This document shows positions 12,301-27,300 of a stretch of DNA of 64,000 nucleotides, piece after piece. The translations under genes and the position numbers were made by a program. The DNA is taken from positions 1,612,001-1,676,000 of the forward strand of contig NZ_JABFBC010000001.1 in the NCBI RefSeq assembly GCF_013093415.1. Direction: 5' to 3'. The notes beneath the pieces were generated by a model. The model was given only the letters and a program-made list of their open reading frames with translations, was not told where the DNA came from and did no database searches. Numbering within the stretch: position 1 is the stretch's first letter; each line of letters starts with the position of its first letter. The DNA is from Halovulum dunhuangense (GTDB lineage Bacteria > Pseudomonadota > Alphaproteobacteria > Rhodobacterales > Rhodobacteraceae).

Positions 12301-15300
12301 CCTGTCGAGCCAGTTCGCGCTTGCGGATTCCGCGGCGGCCGGCCTGATCGGGGCGGGTGAGTCCACCTCGCTGGCGGAATCCGACACCGACATCGAGGCG
12401 ACGATCCGCTCGGCCGCGATCGTGAACGCGAACCGGCTGGAACTGACCGCCACCGGCACCGCGGCCAATGTCGCCGATACGGTCGCAGGCTCCGGCGGGC
12501 TTGTCAGTGTCGCGGGGGCGGCACCGACCTCGCGCACGGTGGCCAATGTCCTGAGCCAGGTCTGGGACGGCGCCACCGTCACCGTGGAAGGAACGGACGG
12601 CGCCTTTGTCCAGTCGGCCAGCCATGTGACGCAGCCGAATACCTTCGTCACGACCGACAGTTTCGGCGCCATTGCCGGGGCAGGTGCCGTGGCCAACACC
12701 ATCGTCGACACGACGGTGCTGACGCGCATCGGCCAGCAGGATGGCGACCTGGCGGGCGCGTCGGTCACGGCCGAGCGCATGACCGTCACCGCCACCAACA
12801 CGCTGACCAAGACGGCTGTCGCCGGCAACAACATCGATGGCGATGCAGGCGGCCTGGCCAGCGGCGCCTCGGCCAGTTCCGACTTCAGCATCTCCTTCGA
12901 CACGCGGGTCGATTTCGACGACTACAGCAGCGTCACGACCACTGACGAGGCGGGCACCCTGCTTGCGCGCGCCTTCAACGACATCGTGCTGACCGAGGAA
13001 GTCGCACTCTTCACCGCGGGCGCGATTTCCGGCGCGGGCGCCTATATCGACCTGATCACGCCGAAGCTGATCGCCAGCGTCGAGGTCGGCGCCAACGCCA
13101 CCATCCATGCCGCCGGCGACCTGGAATTCGAGGCGCAGAGCGAGAACGACATCTACCTGCAGTCCTATTCCGAGACCTATGGTCTGGGCACCGTCGCCAT
13201 CGGCCATGCCAAGATGGACGTGACGCCGGACAACCTGATCACCATTCGCGGCAACGTGCTGGCCGAGGGCAACCTTTTCCTGAGTACCGGCACCGACAGG
13301 GATCGCGCCCTTCCCGCCAACAGCCTTGTGGCACGGGTGGACAATTTCGCAGGCTCGCTCATCCCGATCGACGATCTGGAAACGCGGGCGGTCTATGTCG
13401 CCGAGAACACGATCAACATTGCCTCGGGCGGCGTACTGGAAAGCTATCGCGACATCGCCCTGCTGGCCGACAGCGCGGGGCTTGCCCTTGTCGACGGCAT
13501 CGCCAAGGCGACGAACTGGGCCTCGGCCGTGGGCGACGCGATCGACTCGGCGCTGGGTGGCAACAACACCGAGATCGGGCAGGGCGAGGGCATTGCGCGG
13601 GCCTATGGCAACGTCATCAACGACGGCCTGGTCAAGACGGGTGCCAAGCGGGTCAAGACGATCACCTTCGACGTCGGAAGTTCCGCGGGCTCGCAGGAAC
13701 TCGAGATCGTGACCAGCGGCACAGGCGACATCACCTGGAGCCTGGGCGAGGAAAAGGTCATCTCCAGCCGGTACCAGCAGCTGATCGAGGCGCGGGAGAA
13801 CCTTGCGCTCTATTCGGTCAAGGACGACGCGGGCAACTTCGTGAACCCCGACCTGGTGGCGTTCTACGAAACCCAGATCGAGCGCCTGACCACGGCGATG
13901 CTGGCCGAGGGCGAGGCGGTTCTGCTGGAACGCGACGTCGACGGCGACGGCACCATCGCCGAGGGCGAGGGCGACATCGCCCCGATCGAGCGGACGGTCT
14001 ACGCCATCACGGTCGACCCGGTGCTGGCGCAGGCCGGCCGGGTGCAGGTCTTTGCCGACCAGCTGGCGGGATCGGGCACCTTCGATACCCCGCGAAACGC
14101 CCAGATCTCGATCCTGAACCGGACCCCCGCTTTCCTCATCATCAACGGGGCCATCATCCCGGAAGTGAATGGCGGGGTCGTGTTCAACGGCACCGACATC
14201 ACGCTGGAAGCCGATCCGCTGGGCACCGTCCAGGCGATCAACGAGGATTATGTCGCAGGCGACAACAACAACCGCGACATCGTGGCGGACGTGGCGGTCC
14301 TGACGCCGGACTTCGGCTTTACCGCCGCCTCGACTGGCACGTCGAGCGATCCGGTCATCACGATCGTGAACGACTTTGACGCGATCGACGCCTCGATCGC
14401 CGGTGCCAACGGTGTCGTTCTGTGGAACGACATCATCATCAACGGCCCGGTCCTGAACCTGGGCGGCTCCATCGGGATCTTCAACAATTCGGCGAACCCG
14501 CTGACGGGGCAGGGTAATCCGTCGAGCACCGGCGACATCATCGTCAACGCCGAGGTCAACGCCAAGAACATCCAGATCGTCACCGGCGGCACCGTGACGG
14601 TGAACCAGCTGATCTACAACAACGGCGGCGACCCCTATGCCAAGTGGAAGACCCCGACGCTGACGGGCACCGACGGCATGGAAAATGCCGATCGGCCGTT
14701 TGTCGGCACCGCCTTCATCGACGCCTTCCTTGCGGTGCAGCCGACAGAGGTCACGCTCACCGGCAACCGGATCTTCATCGACTCCGAGTTCGTGAACGTG
14801 AACGGCATCATCAAGAGCGGCGAGGACGATTTCACCGTCACGCTCGATGACGATGTCAGAGCGGAAATCGAGAGGATCCGGGCATCGGGCAGCACCGAGG
14901 AGGAGAGGATCGAAATTCCCGGCAGCCCGTTCCAGATCTACTACGATCCGACCGGGAACAACGGGAAGGGCAAGGTCATCGTGACCGAGCTGCGCCCGGC
15001 GGGCGGCTATGTGGACATCACCGGCCATGTGCTGAACACCCGTAACGGCAAGATCATCGTCTATGGCGGGTACCCGAACATCCGCATCGACAACCAGATG
15101 GGCTACGCCGCGGGCGACGCGCCCGAGATCGAGTTGCAGCGCATCGACGCCAGCACCCGGGGCGAGGGGCAGCTGATCCTCAAGGATCTTGCCAAGCCGC
15201 CGCTGACCGGGGCCGGCGGCGAGACGGTTCCCTACACCACGATCTACACCATGAATGCCGATGGCACGGTCGATGTCAGCGTGAACGGCGTCACCACCAC

Positions 15301-18300
15301 CGGCGGCGGCCTGAACCATACCTACGCCCCGCAGGCTGGCTATCGCTACGGCTGGACCCTCGCAGAGGGGGTGAGGACCACGCTTGTCGAGGAGTGGACG
15401 GAGTCCGACTGGCTGGGCATCGACGCCTTCAGCCCCGACTCGAGGGATCCGGACAAGGTCACCCCGGTATCCAGCGGTGCGGTTCTCGTGCCCGACTCCA
15501 ACTACTTCTTCCTCGATGCGGCGAACGCGGCGGATCCCTACACCTATGCCACGGTCGAGACCGAGGACTACAATTCCGGCCGCATCCGCACCGGCTATGA
15601 CACCTGGTCCACCTGGTACGGCACCAACTACACCTGGTTCCAGTACACGACCATCACCGACACCACGACCTACGCGACCCACACGATCAAGGCGGACAGG
15701 CCGATCGCGATCGAGTTCATCGGCTATACGACCGGCTCGATCTATGTCGAGGGGCAGAACTCCGACATCGTCGTCGCGGGGCCGTTGCAGAACGATACCG
15801 GCACCACGACGCTTCGCACCACGGGCACGATCGAGACCAAGACCGGCTTTGTCGGCGGCCTGATCGGCGGCAAGGTCATCAGCCTGACGGCCAATGCCGG
15901 AATCGGTAACGAAATCAGTCCGGTGCGGGTCGATCTTTCGAACACCGCCTCAAGCGGGCTGCGCCTGGATGCGGCGGCTGCCGGCGGGGCAATCTACATC
16001 GAGGAGATCAACGGCGATCTGCATGCCGGCACGATCACCGCAGGCGGCGGGCGGGCGGTCAGCCTGACCGCGAATGGCGGGATCCTGGCTGCCACGGGAA
16101 GCCAGCTCATCACCGGCGGGGCGATCACGCTCGTCGCGCTCGACGGGGATATCGGCGCGGCCTCGCGGCTCCTGCGGCTCGACAGCGGCACCGCGGATTT
16201 CCACGTCCTGCGTGCCTATGCCGATTTCGGCGGCGTCCATCTTTCCGAGACGGCGGGCGATCTGCGCCTGTTCGAGATCGTTGCCCGGGACGGTGTGACG
16301 GTCCAGGTGGTGTCGGGCGATCTGCTGGACGGCAACGTGAACGAGGTCAAGGACGAGCGTGCGATCGAAGAACTTCGCGCGGGCGTCTGGGCCTCGCTGT
16401 CGCTGACCGAGGATGCGGGCGCCGGGCAGAAGATCGTCGATGCCAAGAACGCCCTGAGCCAGGCGAAGACCGCCGAGTACCAGGCCTACTGGCAGGTGCG
16501 CCTTGCACAGCTCGAAGCGAAGGCGGCAGAGCTGCGGGCGGCCGATCCGGACATCACCGATGCCGAGGTCGAGGCGATCCTTGCCACCTGGCACCTGATC
16601 TTCCGCACGTCTGCCGACGAGTACGACGCGGACGCGCTGATCGCGTTCACCCCCGACGAGCAGGCCTACTGGGAGAGCCTTTACGGCGCGCAGTGGGACG
16701 ATCTGACCGACAAGGGCGGCCAGACCCGCGAGGAGTTCATCGCCGCCGCGATCCTGACCCTGCGCACCAGCCGCACGGTGCAGTACCGCGATCTCGACGC
16801 CCGCTGGGGCGCCGATGCCGGCACCGACGGGGACGCGGACACCTATGACGCCGATTACCAGGTCGCCCTGACCCAGGCCGAGATCGACCGCATCGAGGGG
16901 TCGATCAAGATCTGGACCGAGGAAGAGCTGATCAACGCGATCGGCGCGGGGCTTCTGGCGCCCATCACCGACACCGACACGGTGATCGAGGATGTGAACA
17001 TCAAGGCAGGGTCCATCACGCTCGACGTGTCGGGCAATATCGGCCGCACCGGCGGGCAGGAACTGATCGTCATCTCTGACGACCAGCCGCTGACCGACGA
17101 CCAGCGCGTGCTGCTGGGCGCGGCGGAACGCGACGACGTGTTCTACCTGACCACCGAACGCTATTCCGCGACCGTCAGTTTCGACGCCTCTGCCGGCACC
17201 ATCACCCGCACCAGCGGAACCTGGGATGCGGGCCTGGTGGGGCAGGTGATCCAGGTCGAGGGCAACACCGCCAACGCGACCGAGGAAGGGCCGTTCTACA
17301 CCGTGATCGGCGTGGATGGCGCGACGCTGCTGATCGACACCGCGCGCGTGCCGCTGGCCGCGTCCGAGGCGAATGTCGCGGTGCAGGTGTCGGGTATCGC
17401 GCTCGATCCGCGCGGCGCGAGCGCCGCGGTCACGGCGAACCTGTCGGGCAACACCATCACCCGCACCGCGGGCGATGCGCTGGGTGCGCTGCGGGTCGGC
17501 ATGAAGCTGCTGATCGCCGGCGACACCGAGAATGGCAACGACTCGGAGTCCCTTTACGAGATCGTGGCCATCGACGGCGACGTCATCACGCTGGGCGGCA
17601 CGCCCAACCTCGACACCGAGACCGGGCGCGAGATCGTTCTCGACCAGTTCGTCGAACTCTACGCCATCCAGATCCAGCTGCGCGAGGATATCGACGTCGA
17701 GACCGCCGGCGCCATGTCCGGCACCGCGGGGGGCGAGGCCTTCATCGGCTCCAGCCTCGGGCTCAAGCTTGGCACCTTCGACGTGGGCGAGAGCCTGCGC
17801 ATCCGCGCCCAGGGCGATATCGAGAATGCGCTCGACGGCTCTGCCACCAATATCGTCTCGGGCAACCTGGTGCTCGAGGCGGGCTCGGGCGGTATCGGCG
17901 GCGCGGCGGCGGACGACCGCATCTATCTCGACCAGCATGACGGCGCGACGCTGACCATGCGCGGCACGCTCGACTTCTTCGTGACAGAGCGGGCGGGCGA
18001 CATGAACATCTCGACCGTGTTCTCGCGCTCGGGCAACGTGGACCTTGTAGCCGAGGGCAGCATCCTCGACGCGATCGGCAACGAGTTCGTCAACATCGAG
18101 GCCAACGACATCCGCCTGACCGCCGAAACCGGCGGCATCGGCGCCGACGGCAACGCGCTCGAGATCGAGGCGCGGGGCGACGGGCTGGTGACGGCAACGG
18201 CGCAGGGCGACATCTTCCTGACCGAAGCCTTCGGCGACATGAAGATCCGCAATGTCCTGTCGACTGCGGGCGACGTGACGCTGACCGCGCTGGTCAGCAT

Positions 18301-21300
18301 CCTCGATGCGGTGGACCTGGTCGATCCGACCGATCCCGACAGCCTTGAGACGACCGGCAACGGCCGCGCCGACGTGCTGGCCTGGGGCAGCATCACGCTG
18401 ACGGCCCAGGCCGGCTTCATCGGCGGCTTCGGCAACGAGCTGGACATCGACAGCCGCCGTGGCGGCGATGCGTCTGGCGGGGTGGTCACGTCCTCGAGCG
18501 GCGACAACACCTTCATCATCGAGACGGCGGGCAATCTGTACCTGTTCGAGGTCGGCACCGACTCGGTCGACCTGACCAAGACCGCCTATCTGACCGCCAC
18601 CGTGGGCGGCATCTTCAACGGGCGCAACGATGGCGGCTCCAACGTCAGCGGCGGGCGGGCCTACCTGATCGCCCAGACCGATATCGGCACCACCACCAAG
18701 GCGCTCTTCACCGAGATCGGCGTGCTGCAATCGCTGTCCACCACCGGGTCCACCTATGTGCTGAACGAGGGCGCGTTGTCGGTCGACGTGATCGGCGGGG
18801 CGAGCGGGCTCGGCCAGCAGGCCGGCGGCGGCATCGAGGTTGCGGCGACCAGCCCGATCACCGTGTTTGCGGACGTGTCGGCGGGCGACGACATCAGCTA
18901 CCTTGCCACCGAAAGCGCCCCGCTCGACTACGACGTGTTCACGCTGAATAGCGGCGTGACCATCGAGACGACGGGCGGCGACGTGCTGATCCAGGCCGGC
19001 GACCACATCGTGATCGAGGCCGGATCCAGCATCATCGCGACCGGCCTCATCACGCTCTGGGCCGATTTCGGCAGCACGGATGCCGAGGGCGGCGAAATCA
19101 CCGTCAGCGGCACGCTGTCGGGCGGCAGCGTCCTGATCCTGGGCGACGGCAATGGCGACACCCTCGTGCTCGATGGCAGCATCTCTAGCGCGACCGGCGG
19201 CGTGACCGTGCAGACCGGCGACGATGCCGACAGCCTGGTGCTGACCGGCGACATCTTTGCCGCGACCGCCTTCCTGCTGGAAACCGGGGCCGCGGACGAC
19301 ACCGTGCTTGTCGAGGGCACCGTGACGGCCGGCGACATCCTGACGCTTCGGACCGGCGCGGGCGAGGATCGCCTGACCGTCGAAGGCGGGCTGACGGCCG
19401 GAAACGACATCCTGATCGACAGCGGCGCGACCCGCGATTTCGTCACGCTGGACGGAAACATCGTCGCGGGCGACATTCTGCGCGTGATCCTGGGCGAGGG
19501 CGACGACCGTCTCCTGATGACCGGCAGCATCGCCGCGACCGTTATCGCGGTCGATGGCGGCGTGGGTGACGACCAGATCCGCCTGGTCGATCCCACGGTG
19601 TTCACCGGCTTTGCCACCATCCTTGGCGGCACGGGCGACGATTTCGTGCAGGTCGTGCGGCTGGTCAGCCAGAACCGCGATACCGACAGCCTGCGCATCG
19701 ACGGCGGGGCCGGGTCGGATGCGGTGGTGATCCAGACCCACGGCTCGATCACCGGGGCGGCGGTCGACTACATCATCGACGTGTTCGACAGCGGCGCGCC
19801 CGATGCCGGGGCCGACACCATGGTGGTGCTGGGCACCGCAGAGGACGACACCTTCCTCAGCCGCGCGAATTTCCTGGCGCTGCTGCACGGCACGCAGGAC
19901 CAGATCACCGACGACGCGGCCGACCGGCCCGATACGGTCGAGCGGATCAACTACGACCGTTCGATCAATGGCCGCGTCACGATCGAGGCGCTGGACGGCG
20001 ACGACCTGTTCGTCTCGGACGACAACGCCGCGATCATGACGCTGGATGGCGGCGCCGGGGACGACAGCTTCCAGTTCGGCCAGCTCTTCGCGGCCGATCC
20101 TGTCTTCGCCAACACGGCGACCAACGGCATCGCCTCGGGCGACGACATCGCCACGGTCGAGACGACGCGCGGGTTCCTGTCGAACGGCATCAGCCTGCCC
20201 ACCGTCGCCTTTGGCGGCGAGGGCAACGACACCTTCACCGTCTATGCCAACCGCGCGCTTCTGAAGCTCGAAGGCGAGGCCGGGAACGACACCTTCGTCG
20301 TGCGCGCCTTCCTTCTGGCGGGCGGCGCCAGCAGTTCGCAGGACGTGACCGAGATCAACGCCGGCGACGGCGAGGACTCGATCCAGTACAACGTCAACGC
20401 CCCCGTGAAGATCGACGGCGGCGACGGCTTCGACACCGTGGTGGTGCTGGGCACCGAGGGCGCGGACGCCTTCGTAATCACCGAGGACGGCGTCTTCGGC
20501 GCGGGCCTGAACGTCCAGATCTCCAACACCGAGGAAAAGATCGAGGTGGACGGGCTCGAGGGCGACGACACCTTCTACATCCTCTCCACCGCGCCGGGCA
20601 CGATCACCCAGATCATCGGCGGGCTTGGCTCGGACACGTTCAACGTGACCGGCGACGTGACCCAGCCGATCATCTCGGCCGATGTCGACGGCCGGTCGGG
20701 CCTGGTCAACCACACCAGCGACAGCACCGACGGCGCCTATGACAACGCCTTCGTGCCGGGGCTCGACACCACCATCGCCGATGCGCAGACCGGGGCCGTC
20801 CTGATCCGCGAGGGCGGCGACGATACGACGACCGTCTCCGAGTTCGACGACGCGCTCGACAGTTACACCGTCGAACTGGTCGAGCAGCCGACCGGCCCGG
20901 TCTATGTGACCGTCTCCGCGACGCGCGCCTCGACCACGGACCGGAACCTTGCCGTGCCGGTGATGTCGGACGGCAGCGAGATCAGCTTCACCGCGGGTGG
21001 CAACACCTTGAGCCGTGACGGCGGCAGCTGGATCGCGGACGGCTTCGACAGCTACCAGTCGCTGAGCCTGACCGGCGCGGGCGATGCCGATGGCGTCTAC
21101 CGGATCGTCTCTGTCACCGAGACCGAGATCGTGGTCGAGGGCAGCTTCGCGACATCCGAGACGGCCCTGGCCGGCGCCAGCGTGACCGGTCAGGAGGCGG
21201 AGTCCGTCCTGATCTCTACCGATGGCGTGAACTTCAGCGAGAACCTCGTGCTCGTCTTCGACGGCACCAGCTACCAGACGCCGCAGACCATCTATGTCAA

Positions 21301-24300
21301 GGCGGTGGACGATGCTGCGGCCGAAGGCGAGCGGACCGTCGTCATCAGCCATTCGGTCCAGTCGGACGACCCGATCTTCGACAATGCCCAGGTGGCGAAT
21401 GTCGAGGTGACGGTGCTGGACGACGACAAGGCCGGGCTGAAGATCGTCGAAAGCGACGGCGGCACGCTGCTGCTCGAGGGCGACGCCAACTCCCGGATCA
21501 CCGACAGCTGGCAGGTCTCGCTGACCCGTGCCCCGGCCGCCGGTGAGACGGTCACCGTCACCCTGTCCGCCAGCACCGAACTGACGCTGGACAAGCCGGT
21601 GCTTACCTTCGACGCGTCGAACTGGAACATCGCCCAGACCGTGACCGCCACCGCCGTGGCCGATGGCATCGAAGAGAATTCCGAGCGCGTTCTCATCACC
21701 CACAGCGTGACCAGCGACACCGGCGAAACCTATGCCGCCATCGCCTCGGGCACGGTCCGGGTGCAGGTGGTCGATGGCGATACCGCCGGCGTTCTGCTGC
21801 GCGAGACGGGCGGCGACACGCTGATCGTGGATGCCCCCGGCGAGACCGACAGCTATACCCTTCGCCTGACCAAGGCGCCCACGGCCCCGGTCACCCTGTC
21901 TATCTGGGATGACGGCCAGACCCGCGTGGTCGAGGGTGGGCGCGTGACTTACGCGACGCTCGCCGACGTGACGCTTGGCGTCAGCTTCGTCGCGGATCCC
22001 GATGGGCAGGACTATGTCGAACGCGCCGCGGGCAGCTGGACCGCCGACGGCTTCGCCGCCGGTCAGATCGTCCGCATCGGCGGCACGACAGGAAATGACG
22101 GCGAGGTCGCGATCCTCGGCGTGTCCGAGGATGGCACCCGGCTTTACCTGAGCGGCACGCTGGCGGGCGAGACCGTCACCGACGCGACCTTCCTCGTGAA
22201 CGTGGCGCAGGTCACCTTCGACAGCACCAACTGGTGGCAGGACGTGACCGTCACCCTCGAGGCGGATCCGGACTTCGTGCCGACCGCCCTTGACCGCGTG
22301 ACCAAGGTCTTCGGCGCGCAGCAGCACACCACCTCGAAGATCAACGGACCCCTGCTGATCGAAGGCGGCCCGCTCGAGGGGGCCGACCGCTCGCTCAAGG
22401 CGCCGGTGATGCTGCCTTCCGAGCAGGACGCCGGGCCGCTCGACCTGGATCCGTCGATCACGGACCTGGACGAGACCGCGCAGGACGACCGCGTCAACAT
22501 CTTCAACGACACCTCGCTGACCGCCGATACCGGCACCATGAAGGCGACCACCCTGCCGGGCGGCACCGAACCCGACGCCATCCTGATCAACGGGCTGGGC
22601 ATGGGCGACGGCACCGTCACCTTCAACACCGGGGACGAGATCACCCCCGTGCCGATCACCTATGCCGAGGGCATCTCGATGCGCGGGGTCGAGATCATCG
22701 ACCTGCTGCTCGGCCAGAAGGACGACAGCTTCCTGATTGAGGATACCAACCGCTTCTCGGATCGCGTGGGCGCCAAGCCGATCACGCTGGTTCATGGCGG
22801 CGGCGGGGCCGACAGCATCACCATCACCGGCGGCGCCGGACCGGACTCGCTGCTGGTCGTCTATGGCGACACCAGCACGGACGGCTCGCGCTACAACTGG
22901 CGCGGCGGCGCGCCGACCGGCGGTGGCCTTGTATTCGCGGGCAACACCGACCCCGCGCGGCACGGCGATACCATCGACGCCTCGGGGCTGATCCTGCCCG
23001 AAGGCACCAGCGTCGGCCTGACCATTTATGGCGGCATGGGCGATGACACGATCCTTGGCAGCTCGGCCGGCGATCACATCTCGGGCGGCTCGGGCGACGA
23101 CACCATCCACGGGCTGGGCGGCGACGACCACATCTACGGCGATGCCGGCTTCAACGTGGACGCCGTCGCGCGGCTGCTGATCGTGGACGACAGCGTGCTG
23201 GACACCACGCCGGTCCTGGGCAGCACCGACACACGGGCCCCGGGCGCCGACACCATCGATGGCGGAGAGGGCGCGGACATCATCCTGGGCGACCAGGGCA
23301 TGATCGAGCAGGTCGAAGGCACGCTCAGGCTGGCCACGACCGGCATGGTCACGATCGTTCGCACCACCAACTTCGCCAAGGGCGCCGACGACGATATCGA
23401 GGGTGGCGCCGGCAATGACGTGATCCTTGCCGGTCTGGGCGCGGACACCGTCACCGACCAGGGCGGCGACAACATCGTGTTCGGCGATCATGGCCGCGTC
23501 AGCTGGACCGAAGGGGACAGCGACATCGCCGACCTGGACCTGATCGTCAGCATCTCGACCGATCTTGGCGGCGATGACAGCATCACCACCGCGGGCGGCA
23601 CCGACATCGTGCTGGGCGGCTTCGGGGACGACACCATCGCAGGCGGCGACGGGTTCAACATCCTGATCGGCGATGCGGGCGAACTGGTCGACGGTGCCAC
23701 GGCAACCAACCTCGCGGCCCTTGCGATGGCATTGCGCAGCGTGCGCTCCATCGCCGATGGCACCGGCGGGGTGGACACCATCACCGGCGGCGCGGATGCC
23801 GACCTGATCCTTGGCGGTGCCGCGGGCGACACGCTCGATGCGGGCCAGGGCGACAACATCGTGCTGGGCGACAACGGCACGGTGACGGTGGATGCGGGCA
23901 GCCCCAACCTGGGGATGCTGCCGCTGACGCTGCTGTCGGTGGCGACGCAGAGCCCGACCATCGGTGGCGGGGACACGATCTCCACCGGGCTCGGCACGGA
24001 TATCGTGCTGGGCGGCGCGGGCGGCGACGTGATCGCGACCGGACTGGGCGACGGCACGGACGGCTCGGACATCGTGCTGGGCGACCATGGCCGCATCGAC
24101 TGGCTGGATTCGGGCGCGGCCCAGGCATTGCCGCAGGAAATCGTCAGCACCGACATGCTGGAGGGCGGCGACGACACCATCACCGCGGGCGCAGGCAACG
24201 ACTTCGTCATCGGTGGCACCGGCGCGGACACGATCCATGGCGACGCGGGCAACGACCTGGTCTTCGGCGATCACGCGCAACTGACGGGCGATATCGACCC

Positions 24301-27300
24301 CGCCGCGCTGCCGCTGTTCGAGACGCGGCCCTTCGAGGCCATCTCGATCGCGACCGGCGCGGACCAGGGCGGCGGCAACGACGTCATCCATGGCGGCACC
24401 GGCGACGACATGATCCTGGGCCAGCAGGGCGACGACGTGATCCGCGGCGGCGACGACGACGACGACCTGATCGGCGGCCACAATGTCGATACCGGGATGA
24501 CGGACTCGGATGGTGCCGACCGCATCGACGGCGGCGCGGGCGACGACGTGATCCTTGGCGACAACGGCAGCATCTACCGCTCGGACGCGCAGGCGGACCA
24601 GCGGATGCGCGCCCTGTCCGGCACCACGATCTATGGCACCGAGGCCGGGGTCAACGACGGCCAGGCGCTGGTGACGGGCACGGCCCAGACCCTGACCGGC
24701 GGCCCGGCACAGCGCATGGTCACCGTCTTCGACCATGGCGACCTGTTCGTGGGCGACGATCGCCAGCATGGCGACGACGCCATCGCGGGCGGCGCGGATC
24801 GCGACGTGATCTTCGGCCAGATGGGCGACGACACCATCCAGGGCGACGGGTCCATCGACATCGGGGCCGGCGCCGGGCGCGACCCGGAAACCGGGCTGCT
24901 GATCGTGAACGCCTCGGTCGATGCCGAAACCGACGGCGACGACTACATCGAGGGTAACGGCGGCAACGACGTGATCTTCGGCAACCTTGGCCAGGACGAC
25001 ATCGTGGGCGGGTCCTCCAGCCTGTTCGCCGGGCTCGATGGCGGCGAGGACAACCGCCCCGACGGCAGCGACCTGATCTTCGGCGGCTCGGGCACCGGCA
25101 TCGATCGGAACGAGACCGGCGACACCAGCCCCGAGGCGCATGCCCGCGACGCGGACACCATCGCCGGGGACAACGCCAACATCTACCGGATCGTGGGCAC
25201 GGGGGGCGTCTCGACCGGCGGCTACCTGACCTTTGCCTATGACAGCTATTCCCAGACCCTGCGGATCATCCCGCGGGCCGTGGAACTCCTCGACTACACC
25301 GAGGGCGGGCCGGCCTTCCTTGGCGCGGGCGCTGCCCCCGACAATGGCGCCGCGGACGAGATCCACGGCGAGGGCGGGGACGATACCGTCTACGGCCAGA
25401 CCGGCAATGACGTGCTGTTCGGCGATGCCCAGAACGACGACCTGATCGGCGGCTGGGGCCATGACTGGATCTCGGGCGGCACCGGCATCGACGGGATCCT
25501 CGGCGATGACGGGCGGATCATGACCAGCCGCAACGGCGCGGGCGGAGAGGCGCTTTACGGCATCGCCGAGGCGGACGAGCTGGACAAGGTGATCTCGACC
25601 CCCGGCGACGTGCAGATCGCGACCATCAACGTCACCGGCGCGCTGAAGAAGACCGTCAACCTGACGCCGTTCCACCCCGATCCCGCCTTCGGCACGGATC
25701 CGGGCTATGACGGGGCGGACGCCGACGACATCCTGTTCGGCGGCTGGGGCGACGACTTCATCCATGGCGGCTTCGGCGACGATGCCATCTCGGGCGCCGA
25801 GGCGCCGGAAGAGGGCCATGTCATCGTGCTCTCGGGCGATGGCTTCGTGCTGGCCGACCCGGTCTCGGTCGGCTGGCTGACCCCGGGCAACCCGGGCGAT
25901 GCGCTGCGCTTCGGCCTGCGCGGCGGCGAATTCGGCGCCTATGACGAATACGCGCCGATGGCCCGGATCGAGGCGGTCGAGGGCGGCATCACCTACCAGT
26001 TCTTCCTGAACTTCGATGCGACCGACGGCGAGGCGCTGGGCGGCGGCATCTTCACCGATGGCGACGACGTTCTCTTCGGGGATCTGGGCAACGACTGGAT
26101 CGTGGGCGGCACCGGGCGCGACCATGCCTATGGCGGCTATGGCAACGACCTGATGAACATGGATGACGACCTGTCCACCAATGGCGGCGCCAACGACCAG
26201 CCCGACACCCACCCGAGCTACGAGGACCGGGCCTTCGGCGGCGGCGGGCGCGATGTGCTGATCGCAAACACCGGCGGCGACCGGCTGATCGACTGGGTGG
26301 GCGAGTTCAATTCCTATCTCACGCCCTTCGCGCCCTTCGGCCTTGCGACTGTCAGCCGCTCGCCGCAGCCGGCGCTGGCCGATTTCCTCTACGAGCTTGC
26401 CGCCAGCCAGGGCGCCGACCCGACCCGCGCCGCGGACGAGGGGGCGGCCAACAACAACCGCTACGGCGAGCCCTTCGGCGAACTGGGCCTCGTGATCCAG
26501 AAGGACCCCGACTGGCAGCAGCAGACCGGCGCTCCCGACGATCCGCAGGCGGGCAACGTGCCGGGCGGTCCGCGCGACGTGCTGCGCTCTGCCTCGTTCA
26601 ACGGGCCGAGCAGCCAGACCGTGTCGGACGGCACCACCAATGCCGAGGGCTTCCTCGCGGACAGCGGTACCTGGGTGCAGCGCAACGGCCGCCTGACGGT
26701 CGCGCCGGAAAGCCTGGGTGGCGATGCCGCCAGCGTGTTCCTGCTGAACGACGCGCTTCCCAGCTATTACGAGGTGGTGGCGACCATCATCGCCGAGAAG
26801 CCGATCGCCGGGTACAACGCCAACAGCTACATCATCTTCGACTACCAGGGCGAAACGGACTTCAAGTTCGCCGGCATCAACATCTCGACCAACAAGCTCG
26901 AGATCGGGTACCGCGACGCGAGCGGGTGGCACACGATGCAGCAGGCCAACGCCAAGCTGCGGCCGGGTACCGCCTACAACGTCAAGGTGGCGGTGAACGG
27001 GCTGGCGGTCACGCTGGTCGTGGACAACAAGGACGTGTTCAGCCTGGCCTTCGCGCCGCGGATCGACCAGGACGGCTTTGCCTACGGGCTCAACACCGGC
27101 ATGGTCGGCTTCGGCGCGCAGAACTCGCGGGCCTCGCTCGACAACGTGGCGGTGCAGGTTCTGCCGCCGGATCTGACCTTCGACGCCGAAGAGCAGTTCG
27201 ACGCGGATACCGGGATCTTCGGCGAGAAGACCGGCGACTGGACCGTGTCGGGTGGCGTGCTGAGCGGCACCGCCACCGGCGGCCCCGCCTTCGCGCTGGC

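Noticed and set aside
23025-26300. CRISPR-like array
   Set aside because: The repetition is of nonapeptide codons in frame within a coding sequence, with no identical repeats and spacers.
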